Source of the DNA: Parasponia andersonii
Lineage: Eukaryota > Streptophyta > Magnoliopsida > Rosales > Cannabaceae
Assembly (NCBI GenBank): GCA_002914805.1
Contig: JXTB01000028.1
Coordinates: forward strand, 206,576-270,575
Length of the DNA stretch: 64,000 bases
Reading direction: 5' to 3'
The position numbers were made by a program, and so were the translations under genes. The notes below the pieces were generated by a model. The model worked only from the letters and a program-made list of their open reading frames with translations. It searched no databases and was not told the DNA's origin. Every line of letters begins with the position of its first letter. Positions within the stretch are counted from its first letter, which is position 1. Below, in pieces: positions 23,499 through 36,476 of this stretch.

Positions 23499-26400
23499 AT
23501 GTCAGAATCTTCGTCAACGCCGGCAAAGATGAAAATGGTGACTAGTGCAAAAATCGATGTGGAGAAATTTGATGGCCGAAATAACTTCGGCTTATGGCAG
23601 TGCGAAGTATTAGATGATTTATATCAACAAAATCAGGATATTGCTCTAGAAGAGATGAAACCAGAGAAGATGGATAATAAAGAATGGGAGAGGATCAATC
23701 GTCAAGCTTGTGGTATGATCTGCTCATGTCTTTGTAGAGAATAGAAGTATCCATTCATGAGGGAGACTTATGCAAGTAAGCCGTGGAAGACGCTCGAGAA
23801 CAAGTACATAAAGAAGAACAATGAGAACCAGCTATACTTGAAGAAGAGACTTTTCCACCTCTAATTGAAGCCTGGTACGACTATCGGTGACCACATTGAT
23901 ACTTTCAATCAGTTGATTGTAGATTTGTTGAATTTGGATGAAACCTTCAAAGATGAGGATAAAGCAATGTTACTGATTGGATCCCTTCCTAATGAGTTAG
24001 ATGATCTCTATATTACGTTGCTTCATAGGAAGGAAAAATTGTCCTTCGATGAAGTGAGTGTTGTATTATACAATCATGAGATTCGGAAGAAAGATCAGAA
24101 GGAGAATAGGGACGTGCCAGCAGAAGTGCTTACAGCCAGAGGACATAGTCAAAGCCGTAAGCAGGAGAAAAGGGGTAGATCTCATTCGAAGGGAAGACCT
24201 GGTAAGGATGAATGTGCCTTTTGTCATGAGAAAGGACATTGGAAGAAAGATTGTCCGAAGTTGCAGAATAAAGGCAAAGGCAAAGCTACTTCTGATACGT
24301 ATGTAGCTGAAGTTGAAGATGATGAGTCATATTTTGTTCTAGTTAGTCAGCTGATGATGTCTCAGTATGACGAGTGGATTTTAGATTCAGGTTATACTTA
24401 CCATTTGTGTCATCACAAGGAGTGGTTCTTCAATTTTGAAGAGCTAAATGGTAGAGTTGTTTACATGGGAAATGATGAATCATGTAAAACAGCTGGAGTA
24501 GGTTCAATTTGATTGAAAAATCATGATATATCGACTAGAGTTTTGACAGATATTCGGTATGTACCAAAATTGAAGAAAAATTTCATCTCTTTGGGAGCTT
24601 TAGAATCCAAAGACTTTGCTATGACTATACGAGATAGAATCTAAAAGTTACTTCAGGCTCTTTGGTGGTGTTGACAGGTACAAGAAGAAATAACTTGTAT
24701 TACTACAATGGTAGTACAATTATTAGATTAGTTGCTGCTGTTTCTGAAGATGATAAAGCTTCAGAAATTACCAGGTTATGGCATATGCATTTGGGATATG
24801 CAGGGAAAAAAGTTTTCTTTAGTTTGGTGAAGCAAGACTTACTGAAAGGAATAAAGCCCTGCAAGTTGGACTTTTGTAAATACTATATTATGGGAAAACA
24901 AACAAGAGTGAAGTTTGGCACAACAATTCACAATACCGAAGGTATTCTGGATTATGTTCATTCAGATGTATAGAGACCCATCAAGACAGCTTCTTTAGGA
25001 GGTATGCACTATTTTGTTACTTTTGTCGACGATTTTTCTAGAAGAGTTTGGGTTTATGTAATGAAGAATAAGGATGATGTACTTAAAGTTTTCCTTAAAT
25101 GGAAAAAGATGATTGAGACTCAGACGGGTAGAAAGATCAAACGACTTCGATCAGACAACGATGGAGAATATATGAGTGATCCATTTTTGGGAGTTTGCCA
25201 GTTTGAAGATATTGTGTCACTTTACAATTAGAAAAACACCACAACAGAATGAGGTGGTATAACGCATGAATCGGACTTTGTTGGAGAAGGTTTGGTCTAT
25301 ATTGTCTAATGCTAGGTTGGGCAAAGTTTTTTGGGCCGAGGCAATTATGTATGCGTATCATCTCATTAATCGTTTACTATCAACTATAATTGGAGGCAAA
25401 ACCCCTCTTAAGGTATGGTCTGGAAAATCTGCTAGTGATTATGATTCTTTACATGTCTTTGGTTCCACTATCTATTATCATGTGAAAGAATCGAAGTTGG
25501 ATCCGAGAGCCAAGAAAACATTATTTATGGGCATCAGCTCAGGTGTAAAGGGATACCGACTTTGGTGTCTAAGTTCGAAGAAGATTTTATTTAGCAGGGA
25601 TATTACTTTTGATGACTCTGCCATGTTAAAGAAGGTAATAGAAGACCAAAAGAAAACCATTACTATTCTGTAATAGGTGGAGCCTAGTCGGCAGTAGGTG
25701 GAGTTTGAGGAAATGATAATAGTAGGCCCAGCTAATGTTGTTGAAAATAGTGGTGACACTCTATTAGCAGAGGAGGACACTAAAGATGAAGAAGAGGTTC
25801 CGACCCAAGACTCTCAACAGCAGCAAGAATCAATTGCACATAATAGGCCAAGATGTGAAATTCGTAAATTTGCTCGATTTGTTGTAATGATGGCCTATGT
25901 ACTTCCTATTGTAGATGATGATGTTCCTTCCACGTACAAAGATGCAGTCAAAAGTTTAGAAAATGAATAGTGGAAGAAAGCAATGAAGGAAGAAATGCAA
26001 TTTTTTCAGAAGAATAAAACTTGGGAGCTAGCTCAACTACCGAAGAATAAGAAAGCAATTAGGTGCAAATGGGTATATGCAAAGAAAGAAGGATTTCTTG
26101 ATAAGAATGATGTTCACTTCAAGGCAAGATTGGTAGCGAAAGGTTACGCTTAGTTGGAGGGAATTGATTACAATGAAGTATTTTCGCCAATCATTAAATA
26201 TTCCTCTATTAGAATTTTGTTAGCCTTGGTAGTACAGTTAGATCTTGAACTAGTTTAATTAGATGTGAAAACTGCATTTCTACACAGTGATTTGGAAAAA
26301 GAAATCTATATGTCTCAGCCAGAAGGATTCGAGGTTGCTAAGAGAGAAAATTGGGTTTGTAAACTGAAAAGATCACTTTATGGTCTGAAACAATCACCAA

Positions 26401-27380
26401 GGCAGTGGTACAAGTGATTTGATCGGTTTATGATGGGTTAGAAGTACACAAGAAGCGAGTTTGATAGTTGTGTGTATTTTTGGAGGCTACAAGGTGGGTC
26501 TTTCATTTTTCTACTCTTGTATGTTGATGATATGTTGATAGTTCGAAGAGCCAAGAAGAAATTAAGAAGTTGAAGACTCAGTTGAATCAAGAGTTAAAAG
26601 ATGAAGGATCTCAATAAAGCAAATAAGATTCTCGGTATGGAGATTAGCAGAGATAGAGGGAGAGGCAAGGTTAGTTTGACTCAGAAGTAATATCTGAAGA
26701 AAGTATTACAACGTTTTGGTATAACTAAACAATCAAAACCTATTAGTTCACTGCTTGCTCCTTATTTCAAGCTTAATGCGTCTTTGTCCCTGAGTACAGA
26801 TACAGAGCGAGAGTACATATCACAAGTTTCGTATTCAAATACAATTGGTAGCTTGATGTATGCGATGGTGTATATGAGACTCGATATTTCACTTATAGTT
26901 GGAGTTGTGAGCAGGTTTATACATGATCCGGGTAAATATCATTGGCAAGCTGTGAAATGGATTCTACAGTACTTATTGAAGACTATAGATGTTGGTATGG
27001 TTTTTAAGAGGAGTGATAGACTTGGTCAGTGTGTAGTTAGTTATATTGATTCTGATTATGTTGGTGATTTAGATAAATATCGATCAACTACTAGATATGT
27101 ATTCACATTTGCAAGAGCATAAATCAGTTGGAAGTCTACCTTATAGTCTATAGTTGCTTTGTCTACTATAGAGGCAAAGTACATGGCAGTTACAGAGGCT
27201 GTGAAGGAAGCTATTTGGTTACAAGGATTACTGGAAAAGCTAAGAGTTGTTCAGGAGCATGTCTGTATTTATTCTGATAGTCAGAGTGCCATTCACTTAG
27301 CGAAGAATCCATCATACCATGTACGTACGAAGTATATTAACGTTCGACATCACTTTGTGCGAGAGATTATTGATGAATGA
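23499..27380 (+). pseudogene. copia gag-pol (broken)
   Basis: From gag (about 23499-24300; CCHC knuckle CAFCHEKGHWKKDC near 24214) through protease (WILDSG near 24375), integrase (HMHLGYAGKK near 24785; FVDDFSRRVWVYVMKN near 25023), RT (KWVYAKKEG near 26067; YVDDM-type region near 26520) to RNase H (STIEAKYMAVTEAVKEAIWL near 27160). The order and motifs are those of Ty1/copia. The frame is interrupted many times, so it is a fossil and not a functional polyprotein. Confidence 0.9.
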
Positions 27381-27597
27381 AAGATATCGCTTCAGAAGAT
27401 TAGGACTGCTGAGAATCCTGCGGATATAATGACCAAGATGGTGATATCTATCAAGTTCAATCATTGTTTAGACTTGATCAACATCTTGCAAGTTTGATGG
27501 CACCTTTTAGCGCATAAAGTGGTGTTGCTGTAATAGATAGAGGATACAGGAATTGAGAAAATTTGGGTGGGACCTACTAACTTGCCAAGATGGAGAT

Positions 27598-27918
27598 TGT
27601 TTGAATTTTGGCCTGTTAGCTTTTGTAATTGTTTTGTATTTTGTCTCACGTCGCTTGTGTATGAATATTTGGGGTCTATAGTTGGCTATAAATAAAGTTT
27701 TCTGTAATTGATTTTAAATCATTCCAAAATTAGTTTCCCTATTGGTGAGAACATTTATTCCTAAGGACCTCTACAGTTTTGCTTTTACCATTCTTTCCAT
27801 TTGTTTACGGGTTTTTACATTATAACCCAAATTTTGTAGCTAGTTCGTAGTTTATATTTAATATTGTCTTAAGATTAAATATTAGCGTTTGGAATAGTTG
27901 TGCTTCTACTGCACAACA
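27598..27918 (+). repeat. 3' LTR of the copia element
   Basis: 321 bp from TGTTTGAATTTTGG to ACTGCACAACA, preceded by the purine-rich CAAGATGGAGA. Shorter than the 5' LTR. Confidence 0.88.
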
Positions 27919-27923
27919 GAAAC

Positions 27924-29988
27924 TTAATAAAGTTTTCGTCACTTAGCTATGTTATTCTTTCAATTTAAACAATGAATTGTTCTTTTAGTTTAAAGCATTC
28001 ATAATTAAATGAAAATTCAATGGACACAGTCAGATTTGACCTATAAGAGAGTGTTGTCTTGACTCTTTTATTTCAAGATATTCTTGGCTACAAGATTGTT
28101 AATATTCCTAGGTTTATTTAATCTTCGTTTATTCCAGGAGTTGAGATTGAGAACAACAAACTGAATTATGTACTCAACTCAAATTGTTTTGTCTAATCTT
28201 GGCATCTAAATTTTGGTCCATGCCATATCATCTAATTTTTATTAAGTTAAATTCTCAATTTAAACCTTACCAGTCTCATTTAAAACTTTTACATAATGTG
28301 ACTGTCAATTTATTAGTTGAAAATAAATCGAGATATAAAGATTAGAGTGGCAGTCTCCATTTTATTTAGTAAAAATGTTAAATTTGTAATAACTTTCGCC
28401 ATTTAAAATAAAAAACGCCATGCACAATTATTACCTTGTCGGCACCTTAGATGGTTATTAATTATTATCATCAAGAAAATCTGGGTTTTTCTAATATAAA
28501 AACATTAATAAATTTGAGTGGTGAATTAAGGGTTAGTAGATGAATATTGTGGTACTGATTATTACAGAAAATGTTTTAAAAAAGAAGATCATGTACGTCA
28601 AAGCCATTAAAGAGAAAGGTAGCAAATTAATATTTGAGTTAGGGGTCAACCTTCTGATTTCTCTTTGCTAGCAAAACTGGGGCGACCCACAGAGTGTGAT
28701 TCAAGTCATGGTTCTTAGTTTCACTATTGAGATAATTTATTCTACAAAGTACTATTCTTTCTTACCAAACGACAGAACCATAGATTTAAAAGAGCGACAC
28801 AAAGAAAAATCTAATCATGAAGAGAACAAGAAGAAATATACCTCCTTGCACTGTTGACCCTTATACTCTTTTTTTCTTTTAAAATATAATTTTCGTTTTG
28901 TTTTTTTTTTGTTTATTTATTTATTTTTTTATATTTCAAGTGTTACATGACAAACCCAAGTTAATTTCTCTATAGGTTGGAAATTCTTATTAGTGCAACG
29001 ATACAAGATACATTATGTCTTGGGGGTATAATATAGGAATGTTAATTGGACCCATTGGTATAGCACATTGTGGCGGTGATCTATCTTCGTCAACAGTTCA
29101 TGGTGTGGGGAAGGAAATCCTGCTAATTTTCAAGTAGAGATGCGGGAGAATAGGCTATGTGCTTTGACATATTTATACACCATAATATACATTATTTATT
29201 TCCATATTATGATGTTACATATTTTGGAAATTATAACTATTAGAAAAATAAATAACAAATTTTGACATCTAAAGTTAGAATTTTCTTTTAGCGGTTGGAC
29301 TTAAAAGTATTTAGCCAATTTAGGCTGTTCCCTAGTGTTTAAATAGGGTGACAGTGAGGGACGGAGAATCGCTAGCTTGATAAGGATTCTGAGACAAGCT
29401 CAATATGAAACTAATGTGTAATGGTGCAGGCTGGGATGGAGAAATGATGACATAGATGATGATAGAACACAGAAAACCCTACACCACTAACATCACTAGT
29501 CTACTGATTTGAAATTATAGAACAGTGAGTCATTGCACCCATGACATTTGCTGTATGAATTTGTCTTTTTTTTTTTTTGATTTTATATTTAAATGCCCCG
29601 AATAGTAAAATTGTTATTTTTTCGCTTCCGACTTGTATTCAAATGACCCTAAATGATAAATTAATTCTTTTTTTGTCTCTCAACTTTAAAACTGTTAGAA
29701 AGTTATTAATGAATAATAATCAAATAGTTATTTAATTTTTTAACTGAATAAATAAATGCTCTTGCTAATTTTTTTTATTTTTTGTTGGGCATTTTTGAAT
29801 TACTGATTTTTTTATGATTAAATAAATAAAAAAAGTAAAACATCATTTTTTTTCATGGTTAAATATATATGTAAACAAAATCAAAACAAAAAAAAACCAT
29901 ATTATAATAGTTTTTACTCCAACTTAATATATGTGTTGTATTAGCTATAATTTTTGGTCGTAGCTTTACTTGTAGTTTCGTTTTGGAT
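27924..29988. other. Intergenic AT-rich DNA
   Basis: No gene, RNA or bounded element found on either strand. T-rich runs occur near 28866-28930 and 29570. Confidence 0.55.
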
Positions 29989-29997
29989 ATGAATCTA

Positions 29998-30411
29998 GAG
30001 AAATTTACGCTTAATACCTGTTTTTAAAACTTATTTTTATAAATACTCTTTTTAATTTTTCTTTCAAAATACTCATTTTTATGGTCCACATTTCATATGC
30101 AAAATATGAACGGTATACATTTACAATGTAAATATTTATTACAGTTTATATTTTTCATTATAAATTTGACCTATGGTATGTATTTTAAAATGTGTGCCAA
30201 TTTTTAGTGTAATTTTTTATTCATGAAATATAAACCACGACATACATTTCACGCATTAAATGTATATTGTGGTCTACATTTTATGTGTAAAATAATGGTG
30301 GTTAATATTTCTCAAAAAACGGGTACAAAAACAAGTATTTATGAAATACAAATAAAAAATGAGTATTTATGAAAATATGGATTTGAAAACAGGTTTAAAC
30401 GAACTTTTTTC
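29998..30411. mobile_element. Mutator-like MITE (414 bp)
   Basis: Terminal inverted repeats of about 50 bp, imperfect. The left end reads GAGAAATTTACGCTTAATAC then CTGTTTTTAAAAC...ATAAATACTC. The right end, read inward, gives GAAAAAAGTTCGTTTAAACC then CTGTTTTCAAATCC...CATAAATACTC. It is flanked by an exact 9-bp duplication ATGAATCTA (29989-29997 and 30412-30420), the size left by Mutator-type transposases. No coding capacity. Inside, the phrase TGGTCCACATTTCATATGCA recurs in diverged form about 190 bp later. Confidence 0.85.
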
Positions 30412-30420
30412 ATGAATCTA

Positions 30421-30900
30421 CGTATAAGGGAAAAAACTTTTTGTTTTCAAATTACATTTAACCATGTTAAAAAAATGTTATTTTACATCATTTTAATTTA
30501 TTTTTTTTTTGTATTTAATCATTAAAATGAGAATAATTAGTCATTTTATCTCTTGTCTTTTACCCTCAGTATGTATTTGTCTTCTTATTTTTAACTTTAT
30601 ACTCATGTAACCAAAAAATAGGAAAAGAATTTCTCTTTCGTATTTTAATATCAGCTATATTAGAAGAATGATAGTGGACAAGGAACAAATAGTAATTTCG
30701 CCTTCTAGAGAGTTTTTTAGATTTGAAATTATGTAGCCTTTTTGACATGATGTCTAAAAATATTTTGATACTAATGATTTAAATGCCAAAATTACTCTAT
30801 TATGTCTATTTTTGTTTTATATATACATATACAACTATGGTAAAAATTATTATTTTTTATTTTTTTTTTCCATTTATTTTATTTACTTAATCATAACAAA
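30421..30900. other. Intergenic AT-rich DNA between MITE and solo LTR
   Basis: No gene or bounded element seen on either strand. Confidence 0.5.
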
Positions 30901-30905
30901 CTAGC

Positions 30906-31743
30906 TGTTAGGGGTAATATTAACAAATCCCAAGTAGAAGACCCGAGGGCACGCCGCAAAATCCGAAGAGAATTCTGAGACCTGAGAATGTGCTGCAAGG
31001 TCCAAAGGGAACTCTGAGGCCCGAGTATATATCGCAGGACTTGAGGAGAACTCTAAGACCCGAGTATAAACCATCTCGACTTCGAGATGCTCCTCGATAA
31101 CTGATGATACCTTGAAGACTGAGCCAAATCTTCTATCTATCCGAATAATGGTATGTGGCCACTCCAAACCTCATGAATTATAGGCCATTATTACGCTGAC
31201 CTTTTGACAGTTGCCTTTGGCTTCCAACCTAGGATATCTATGCCGACAAATAGGTCAGTAGCTGAATTGATACAGTACTAAGAGTTTTATCGCATTAAAT
31301 GTGCCTTCTTCAGCCAGTGTCACTAAACTCCTTCCCAAGACAATCCAAGAACTCTAATGTACTCCAAATTACCTATTTAAGGCCCTCAACTACCGTATTG
31401 AAGGCAAGCTGAAATTGAAGATTGAAACTCTGTTTTTCTCTCTCATCATTTATATTTATCTCATTAATGGCTCTCTTTTGGAGATTTTTTTTTTTTTTTT
31501 TCACAAAAACTCCAATCGCTAACTTAAGCTTCAAAGACTATTTGGCAGGCACTACGCCGGTGTCTAGCACCCCCTCTCCCATTACAACCTTAGGACCTTG
31601 AGGTTAAGAGAGAGGCCAACTTTTTACTCTTGAGCTCGAACTTGGCCCATAGAAAGAGAGTTTTGACTCAATTTTCAGTAATGATTGGTGACTAGTTTTA
31701 CTTTCATACTCTTATAATGTTGAGATGAAATTTTACACCAACA
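30906..31743 (+). mobile_element. Solo LTR of an LTR retrotransposon
   Basis: 838 bp from TGTTAGGGGTAATATT to TTTTACACCAACA, flanked by the exact 5-bp duplication CTAGC (30901-30905 and 31744-31748). A TATA-like TATTTAAGG lies near 31373. No internal region is present, so this is the product of LTR-LTR recombination. Length and base content fit Ty3/gypsy better than copia, but the family was not identified. Three 39-bp tandem units lie near its left end. Confidence 0.85.
30939..31071 (+). repeat. 39-bp tandem repeat (about 3.4 units) in the solo LTR
   Basis: Each unit starts AGACCCGAG or a close variant (AGACCTGAG, AGGCCCGAG) and ends near GAGAACTCT, with exact 39-bp spacing. It lies in the U3 part of the LTR. 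Confidence 0.8.
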
Positions 31744-31796
31744 CTAGCTATTTGAAATGTCCAATTGAAAAAAAAAAAAAATAGTAAAAGACATTT

Positions 31797-32735
31797 ATTT
31801 AGCTCTTGGCTTATGGAATAGTACTTTATTGAACTTTTTCTTCCTATGGACAGTGAAATTATTCAGACTATCGCCTTAAGTTTTGTTGATCGAGAAAATA
31901 AACTATTTTGGCATTACAATCCCAATGGAGAGTATTAAGTGAAAAATGGTTATAATTTACTTCTTAGTAAGAAATTTGTTGGAGGTAGTACAAAGTCTGA
32001 ACCTGTTTAGAACTGGTTGAAAACTGCTTGGAAGTTGAATATTCCTCCTAAGATCCGTGAGTTGTTGTGGAGAGTGTTTGATGATGCCCTTCTTTCTTAC
32101 TCTAATCTCATGCATCGGAATGCAGTTAGTAACCCAAGTTGTCCTCACTGCTTTTCTGCTTAGGAATCCTCTTGTCATGCATGCTATCTTTACTCGTGCC
32201 AACAGTAAAGAGATCTGGAAGAAATCAGGATTTTAGGATGTCATTCAATTGAATCTCCATGCATCGACTATGGAGATTCTGCTACGAGTGTTTTGGTCTT
32301 TGCAACAGAGAAAGTTTGAGCATTTTGCTATTATTTTGTGGGCAACTTGGAATGATCGGAACTGGGTCATACAAGGTGGTCTTTGTCATGATCCTTCGAT
32401 TCTTATTTAAGTCTGCTTTCTATTCGGTATCTGAGTTTTGATCTACTCATGATGTGCCTTCAGTTACTCTCTCTATCTCTCACTGGACAGCACCTCCTAT
32501 TGAATACCGATGCTTCAGTTTGGGATGGTATTGATCATACAACTGTTGGAGGAGTCTTCCTTGATGCAGCTAGTTGCGTTATTGCAGCTTTTTCTTGCAA
32601 ACTGTATGAGTCATTTTCAGTGGAGAATGGCGAACTTTTAACTTCAAGAAAAGGGCTTCAATTCGAGAGTCACTTTGGCATTCCACTTCATGAAATCGAG
32701 TGTGACGCGTTGCAAGTTTACTCCATCGACTCCAT
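31797..32735 (+). mobile_element. LINE (L1-type) 3' remnant: RT zinc-finger tail and RNase H
   Basis: Two protein pieces typical of plant L1 elements in the plus direction. First, from about 31799 to 32150, the zf-RVT region (WHYNPNGEY, TAWKLNIPPKIRELLWR, then the CPHC pair), with in-frame stops. Second, an RNase H domain with NTDASVWDGIDHTTVGGVFL, the active-site-like Asp of TDAS, SVENGEL and IECDALQV, ending near 32720. The 5' part (endonuclease, RT core) is missing, as in most truncated LINE copies. No poly(A) tail or target duplication was found, and a 21-T run follows at 32741. Confidence 0.75.
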
Positions 32736-32761
32736 TCTCGTTTTTTTTTTTTTTTTTTTTT

Positions 32762-34040
32762 AGACAATTCACGCAAAAATTTGGCTTAGACGATGTTCGA
32801 AGAATTTTTGATACTGAGTTTTTATTCAAAATAATTCATAAAACTAGCCATTATGAACTTTTTGGGTTTTTCGTACAATCGGATCTAGTCCAATTGTCCA
32901 GGTCGGTTGTCCGTATTTGGTCTGGCCATTCGCTCCTCGACACAATTTTTTTTCTGTTTTTTGTTTTTTAAGTTTTCTTGTTTCCAATTTCCAAAATTAT
33001 TTTTAACATTTTTTTAACTTCGGGAAATCATTTCATAATAAATAATTTGACGTTTAAAAACTTGATTAGCTTCTAAAAATATTCTCATAAAAGTTTAGAC
33101 TTTGAAACGTTAATTGGCCAATGTTAAAAAGATAATGATTTCGGTTAGAAAAGTGATCTGTGAAAATTGAACCTACGTATAATTAAAGCCATATCATGCA
33201 TAAAATCTTGTTACAACACAATAAAATATAAACTTCCATGGACTCCATCTTGTTTCTTGATTCTTTTATTTTGGTGTTCTTAAATAACAATTTGCGCTAA
33301 GTGCTTTAAGCTTGAACAACCTTCGTCACTTGATATTTGTGTAAAACGTTATTTAATTCTAAGTATTTTCTACACTCATGTAAGCTATTACCACATAATC
33401 TAAAGTTTATTATCTCTTAAAAAAAAGCATAATAAGATTTTTAACTATAAAAGAAAAAATATTAAGATTGAAATCTTAATAGACCAAAAAACTCACATTT
33501 TTATAAGACTCGCTATTAGTTTATGAAACTCGTCTAAGAGTAGTATACAATTTTTCTCATTAAATTGTGAACTATGTTTAGATTCAAAATAGAAAATTAT
33601 GTCTCAAATATCTCATGCAGGAATAAAAATATTTTGATGTTAAAATATCGAAAGTTGAATTATAGTAATAAATATTTTTGGGCATTATTCTAAAAAGTCA
33701 TATTTATTTTTTAAAAATAAAAACCTATAATGTTTAGTATATCTTTTGACTTGTGTAAATTATAATTTATAACACTACATTTAAAGGAGAAATAATGCAA
33801 AGACAAGTTACTGAACCAACTTTGATCAATACCTTCTCTTTATCCGTATTTAGTTTAACTTTTTCTACATTCCATATTCACCATAAACAAGATTATAATT
33901 TATCGTATTGTTTAGTTAATCATAACCAAGACGAAGTTTTCGTAATTACCATATTAAAAATGAGTAAGATAATATATGAAAATAAAGGGACCGTTTGTTT
34001 AATTAGAAGAAAGCTGAAGAAAAAGCTCAGAACAGCTGTA
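32762..34040. other. Intergenic AT-rich DNA and HCF164 upstream region
   Basis: No gene or bounded element found. The last few hundred bases should hold the HCF164 promoter. The HCF164 reading frame stays open upstream to 33795, but that extension has no transit-peptide or family similarity. Confidence 0.5.
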
Positions 34041-36081
34041 ATGGCTCGTGTGGCTTCGAACCCCGTCGGTCTCCATAGATTCCAATCATTTCTTCGAACT
34101 TCTCAATCTCTTCAATCCCTTAAACCTTTTATTCATTTTCATAACAAGACCCGCAAACGACAAATCGTCTCGTGCCAAACGACCCCTAATCCAACTGAAT
34201 CCTCCACTGTGGTAAGCCTCATCTCTTCCTCCCTATTCAACTTCTATAACTGTTCCCTTTTCCCGTATCTGCAAAATTTTGGGTTTTAATTTTTCTGGGT
34301 ATTGAGCCATTTAACGTGAACTTTGATAGTTTCAGTCTTATCTAGTGAAATGGAGTTTAGGATAATACCCATCACGAAAAATTATGTTTTAGGCTGCTTT
34401 GTACGAATAACTTGATTTTTTTTTTTTTTAATGGGCATTCTTTGTAGGGCCATTGATTTTGTTTGGAGAGGATTTTATTTTGTGGTGTTTAATTGGAGGG
34501 AGAGTATGATTTTGGTATTATGGTATGGTGTGCAACATGGTCACTGGTTTGAATTTTGAAAATTTTGAAGGTGTTGAATCTATATGATCAAAATTTAGTT
34601 CCCTTGTTTACAAAATTGGCTGCTTTTTGAAGCACTTTTTAGCTATTTTTACTCATATGACTGGTAGTCTGCTATGTATGTTTACTGCTTCTTCCAAAAC
34701 CTTTTAAGCTATTAGTAATTTAGTACATTAAATATTTGTACTTTTACATGATCACTTGTTTCAACTATCATGGTTTAGGATAAGTTGCCTGTTGAGCTTG
34801 ACTCAGTGAGCAATGAGAGTACCAGGCAAGCTACGAGTTCTTCTCAAGGCTCCAACTTTCCGGAATTTCCGAGCAAAGGTATCAACAAGCAAATAGCAGT
34901 GGTTTCTACTCTTGCAGCAGTTGGACTTTTCTTATCGGCTCGACTTGATTTTGGTGTTTCTTTGAAGGACTTAGCAGCTGCTGCATTACCTTATGACGAG
35001 GTAAATCGGCATGCTACTTTAGAATTCTTGGTTGGTTCAGATTTAGTAGGTAGGCAAGTTTGAGGAGCTTGATTGAGAGGCTCTGTTGTGCACTTTTTAT
35101 TTTTTATTGGGACATCTTTTAGTATGGTGTACATGTACTCTTTTGTTTTGTACAATATTATTGTGATACACCAAACGAAACTCAAAGTTCTTAAATTGCA
35201 ATATGGATGTCCATTCTGTATCCATGTTGCCTTCCTGTTCTGTTTTGGGTGAAATAATGACATGGAACGTCATCGTTTTATGGGTTTCTTTCTGAAGCGA
35301 GAGGTATTAGTTCCAGACAGCAGTATTCTACGTCAGTTTTGTCTTATACAGTTCACTATGACACAGACATGGGTTTCTTGTTGCTGTGTTATTTCTTTTG
35401 TGCTCTATCAGCTATTAGGATTAGCATTTATTTGACATAATTTGCTTGTGATCGTTTATGTATGTCTGTTTCCTGTTTCCTTAGGCTCTTTCAAATGGGA
35501 AGCCCACTGTTGTGGAGTTCTATGCAGATTGGTGTGAAGTATGTAGGGAATTAGCACCAGATGTTTACAAAGTTGAACAGCAATTCAAGTAATGATCTAA
35601 TCTTCATGCTGTAACTTGCTCTTAGTTATTAATGCTACTGTATTCTAGCTTTATGGTTGTAATCTTTTTCTTTTTTGTTAAAATAAACATAAGGTCTGGG
35701 AATGGTGATTCTGCAGCTGTTTATAATCAAACTTCACAACTAATATTTCCTGTTTTGCTATTTAATGGCCTTGCTGACAGACCATCTTTTTTATTCAGGG
35801 ATCGTGTAAATTTTGTTATGCTGAACGTTGACAACACAAAATGGGAACAAGAGCTTGATGAATTCGGTGTTGAGGGTATTCCCCACTTTGCATTCCTTGA
35901 CAAAGAAGGAAATGAAGAAGGCAATGTAGTGGGCAGGCTTCCTCAGAAGTACTTGCTTGAAAATGTAGATGCCCTTGCACGAGGAGAAGCCTCTGTGCCT
36001 CATGCCCGTATAGTGGGACAGTATTCAAGTGCTGAAGCCAGAAAGGTTCACCAAGTTGTTGATCCCAGAAGTCATGGTTAA
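34041..36081 (+). CDS. HCF164: Thioredoxin-like protein HCF164, chloroplastic
   Basis: Thylakoid-anchored thioredoxin-like protein whose domain faces the lumen. In Arabidopsis it passes reducing power across the membrane and is needed for cytochrome b6f assembly. Four exons, 34041-34211, 34779-35000, 35485-35588 and 35799-36081, join in frame to 259 residues, close to the Arabidopsis length. Seen: a Ser/Arg-rich chloroplast transit peptide (first about 55 residues), one hydrophobic segment (96-111, [16 protein letters not shown]), the active site WCEVC (147-151), and the cis-Pro loop GIPHF. It ends in the conserved tail [11 protein letters not shown]. The start at 34041 is chosen because the transit peptide begins there. 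All functional residues are intact. Confidence 0.95.
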
Positions 36082-36360
36082 GTTTTATCTTTTTTATTAA
36101 GGAACCATTTGGGTGCTGCTGGAAATAGATCTATCAGGTACTCAACCCAACTTATTTGTTTTATGCTCGAATCATGTATCTAAAACTAAAAAAATTCATA
36201 TTTTCAGGCTAAATGTTGATAGTGACTTTGCAATTATACATACAAGAGTGCATTGAGCAATCACATTTGAACAAATTTGATAAGTGATTTCTTATTCAAA
36301 CATGAAAATGATAAATTTACGCTGCACTGGTAATCCATTTATTCTGAACTCTTCCTTCCC

Positions 36361-36476
36361 AAGAGGGCTAGGTCGAGTGGTCAGGTGAGTATGGGCTTCA
36401 ATTCCTTTTGATGTACTTATGAAACACTATGTTAGAATTTCTTACCTCCCAAAAAGTGTAGTGTTGAGCGGAAGGG
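36361..36476 (+). mobile_element. SINE-like copy downstream of HCF164
   Basis: Carries an A-box-like GGTCGAGTGGTCAGG and a B-box-like GGGCTTCAATTCC. The tail TTAGAATTTCTTACCTCCCA, with GTGTTGAGCGGAAG, is a diverged relative of the copy in the SDN5 intron (9785-9910). It ends at a short AT run. Confidence 0.5.

Larger units (their letters stand above)
22979..27918 (+). mobile_element. Ty1/copia LTR retrotransposon, old and broken
   Basis: Full-length fossil. LTRs begin TGTT and end ACA, and the 5-bp duplication GAAAC is at 22974-22978 and 27919-27923. Order of parts: 5' LTR, primer site, gag with CCHC knuckle, protease, integrase, reverse transcriptase, RNase H, purine tract, 3' LTR. Integrase ahead of RT defines Ty1/copia. 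The two LTRs are roughly 86-88 percent identical by eye where both are present, and the 3' LTR is shorter, so the insertion is several million years old. The coding part has many (ten or more) breaks. The lineage within copia was not settled. Confidence 0.93.

Noticed and set aside
33795-34040. In-frame upstream extension of the HCF164 first exon
   Set aside because: No family similarity and no transit-peptide character; the ATG at 34041 starts a normal chloroplast transit peptide and gives the expected length.
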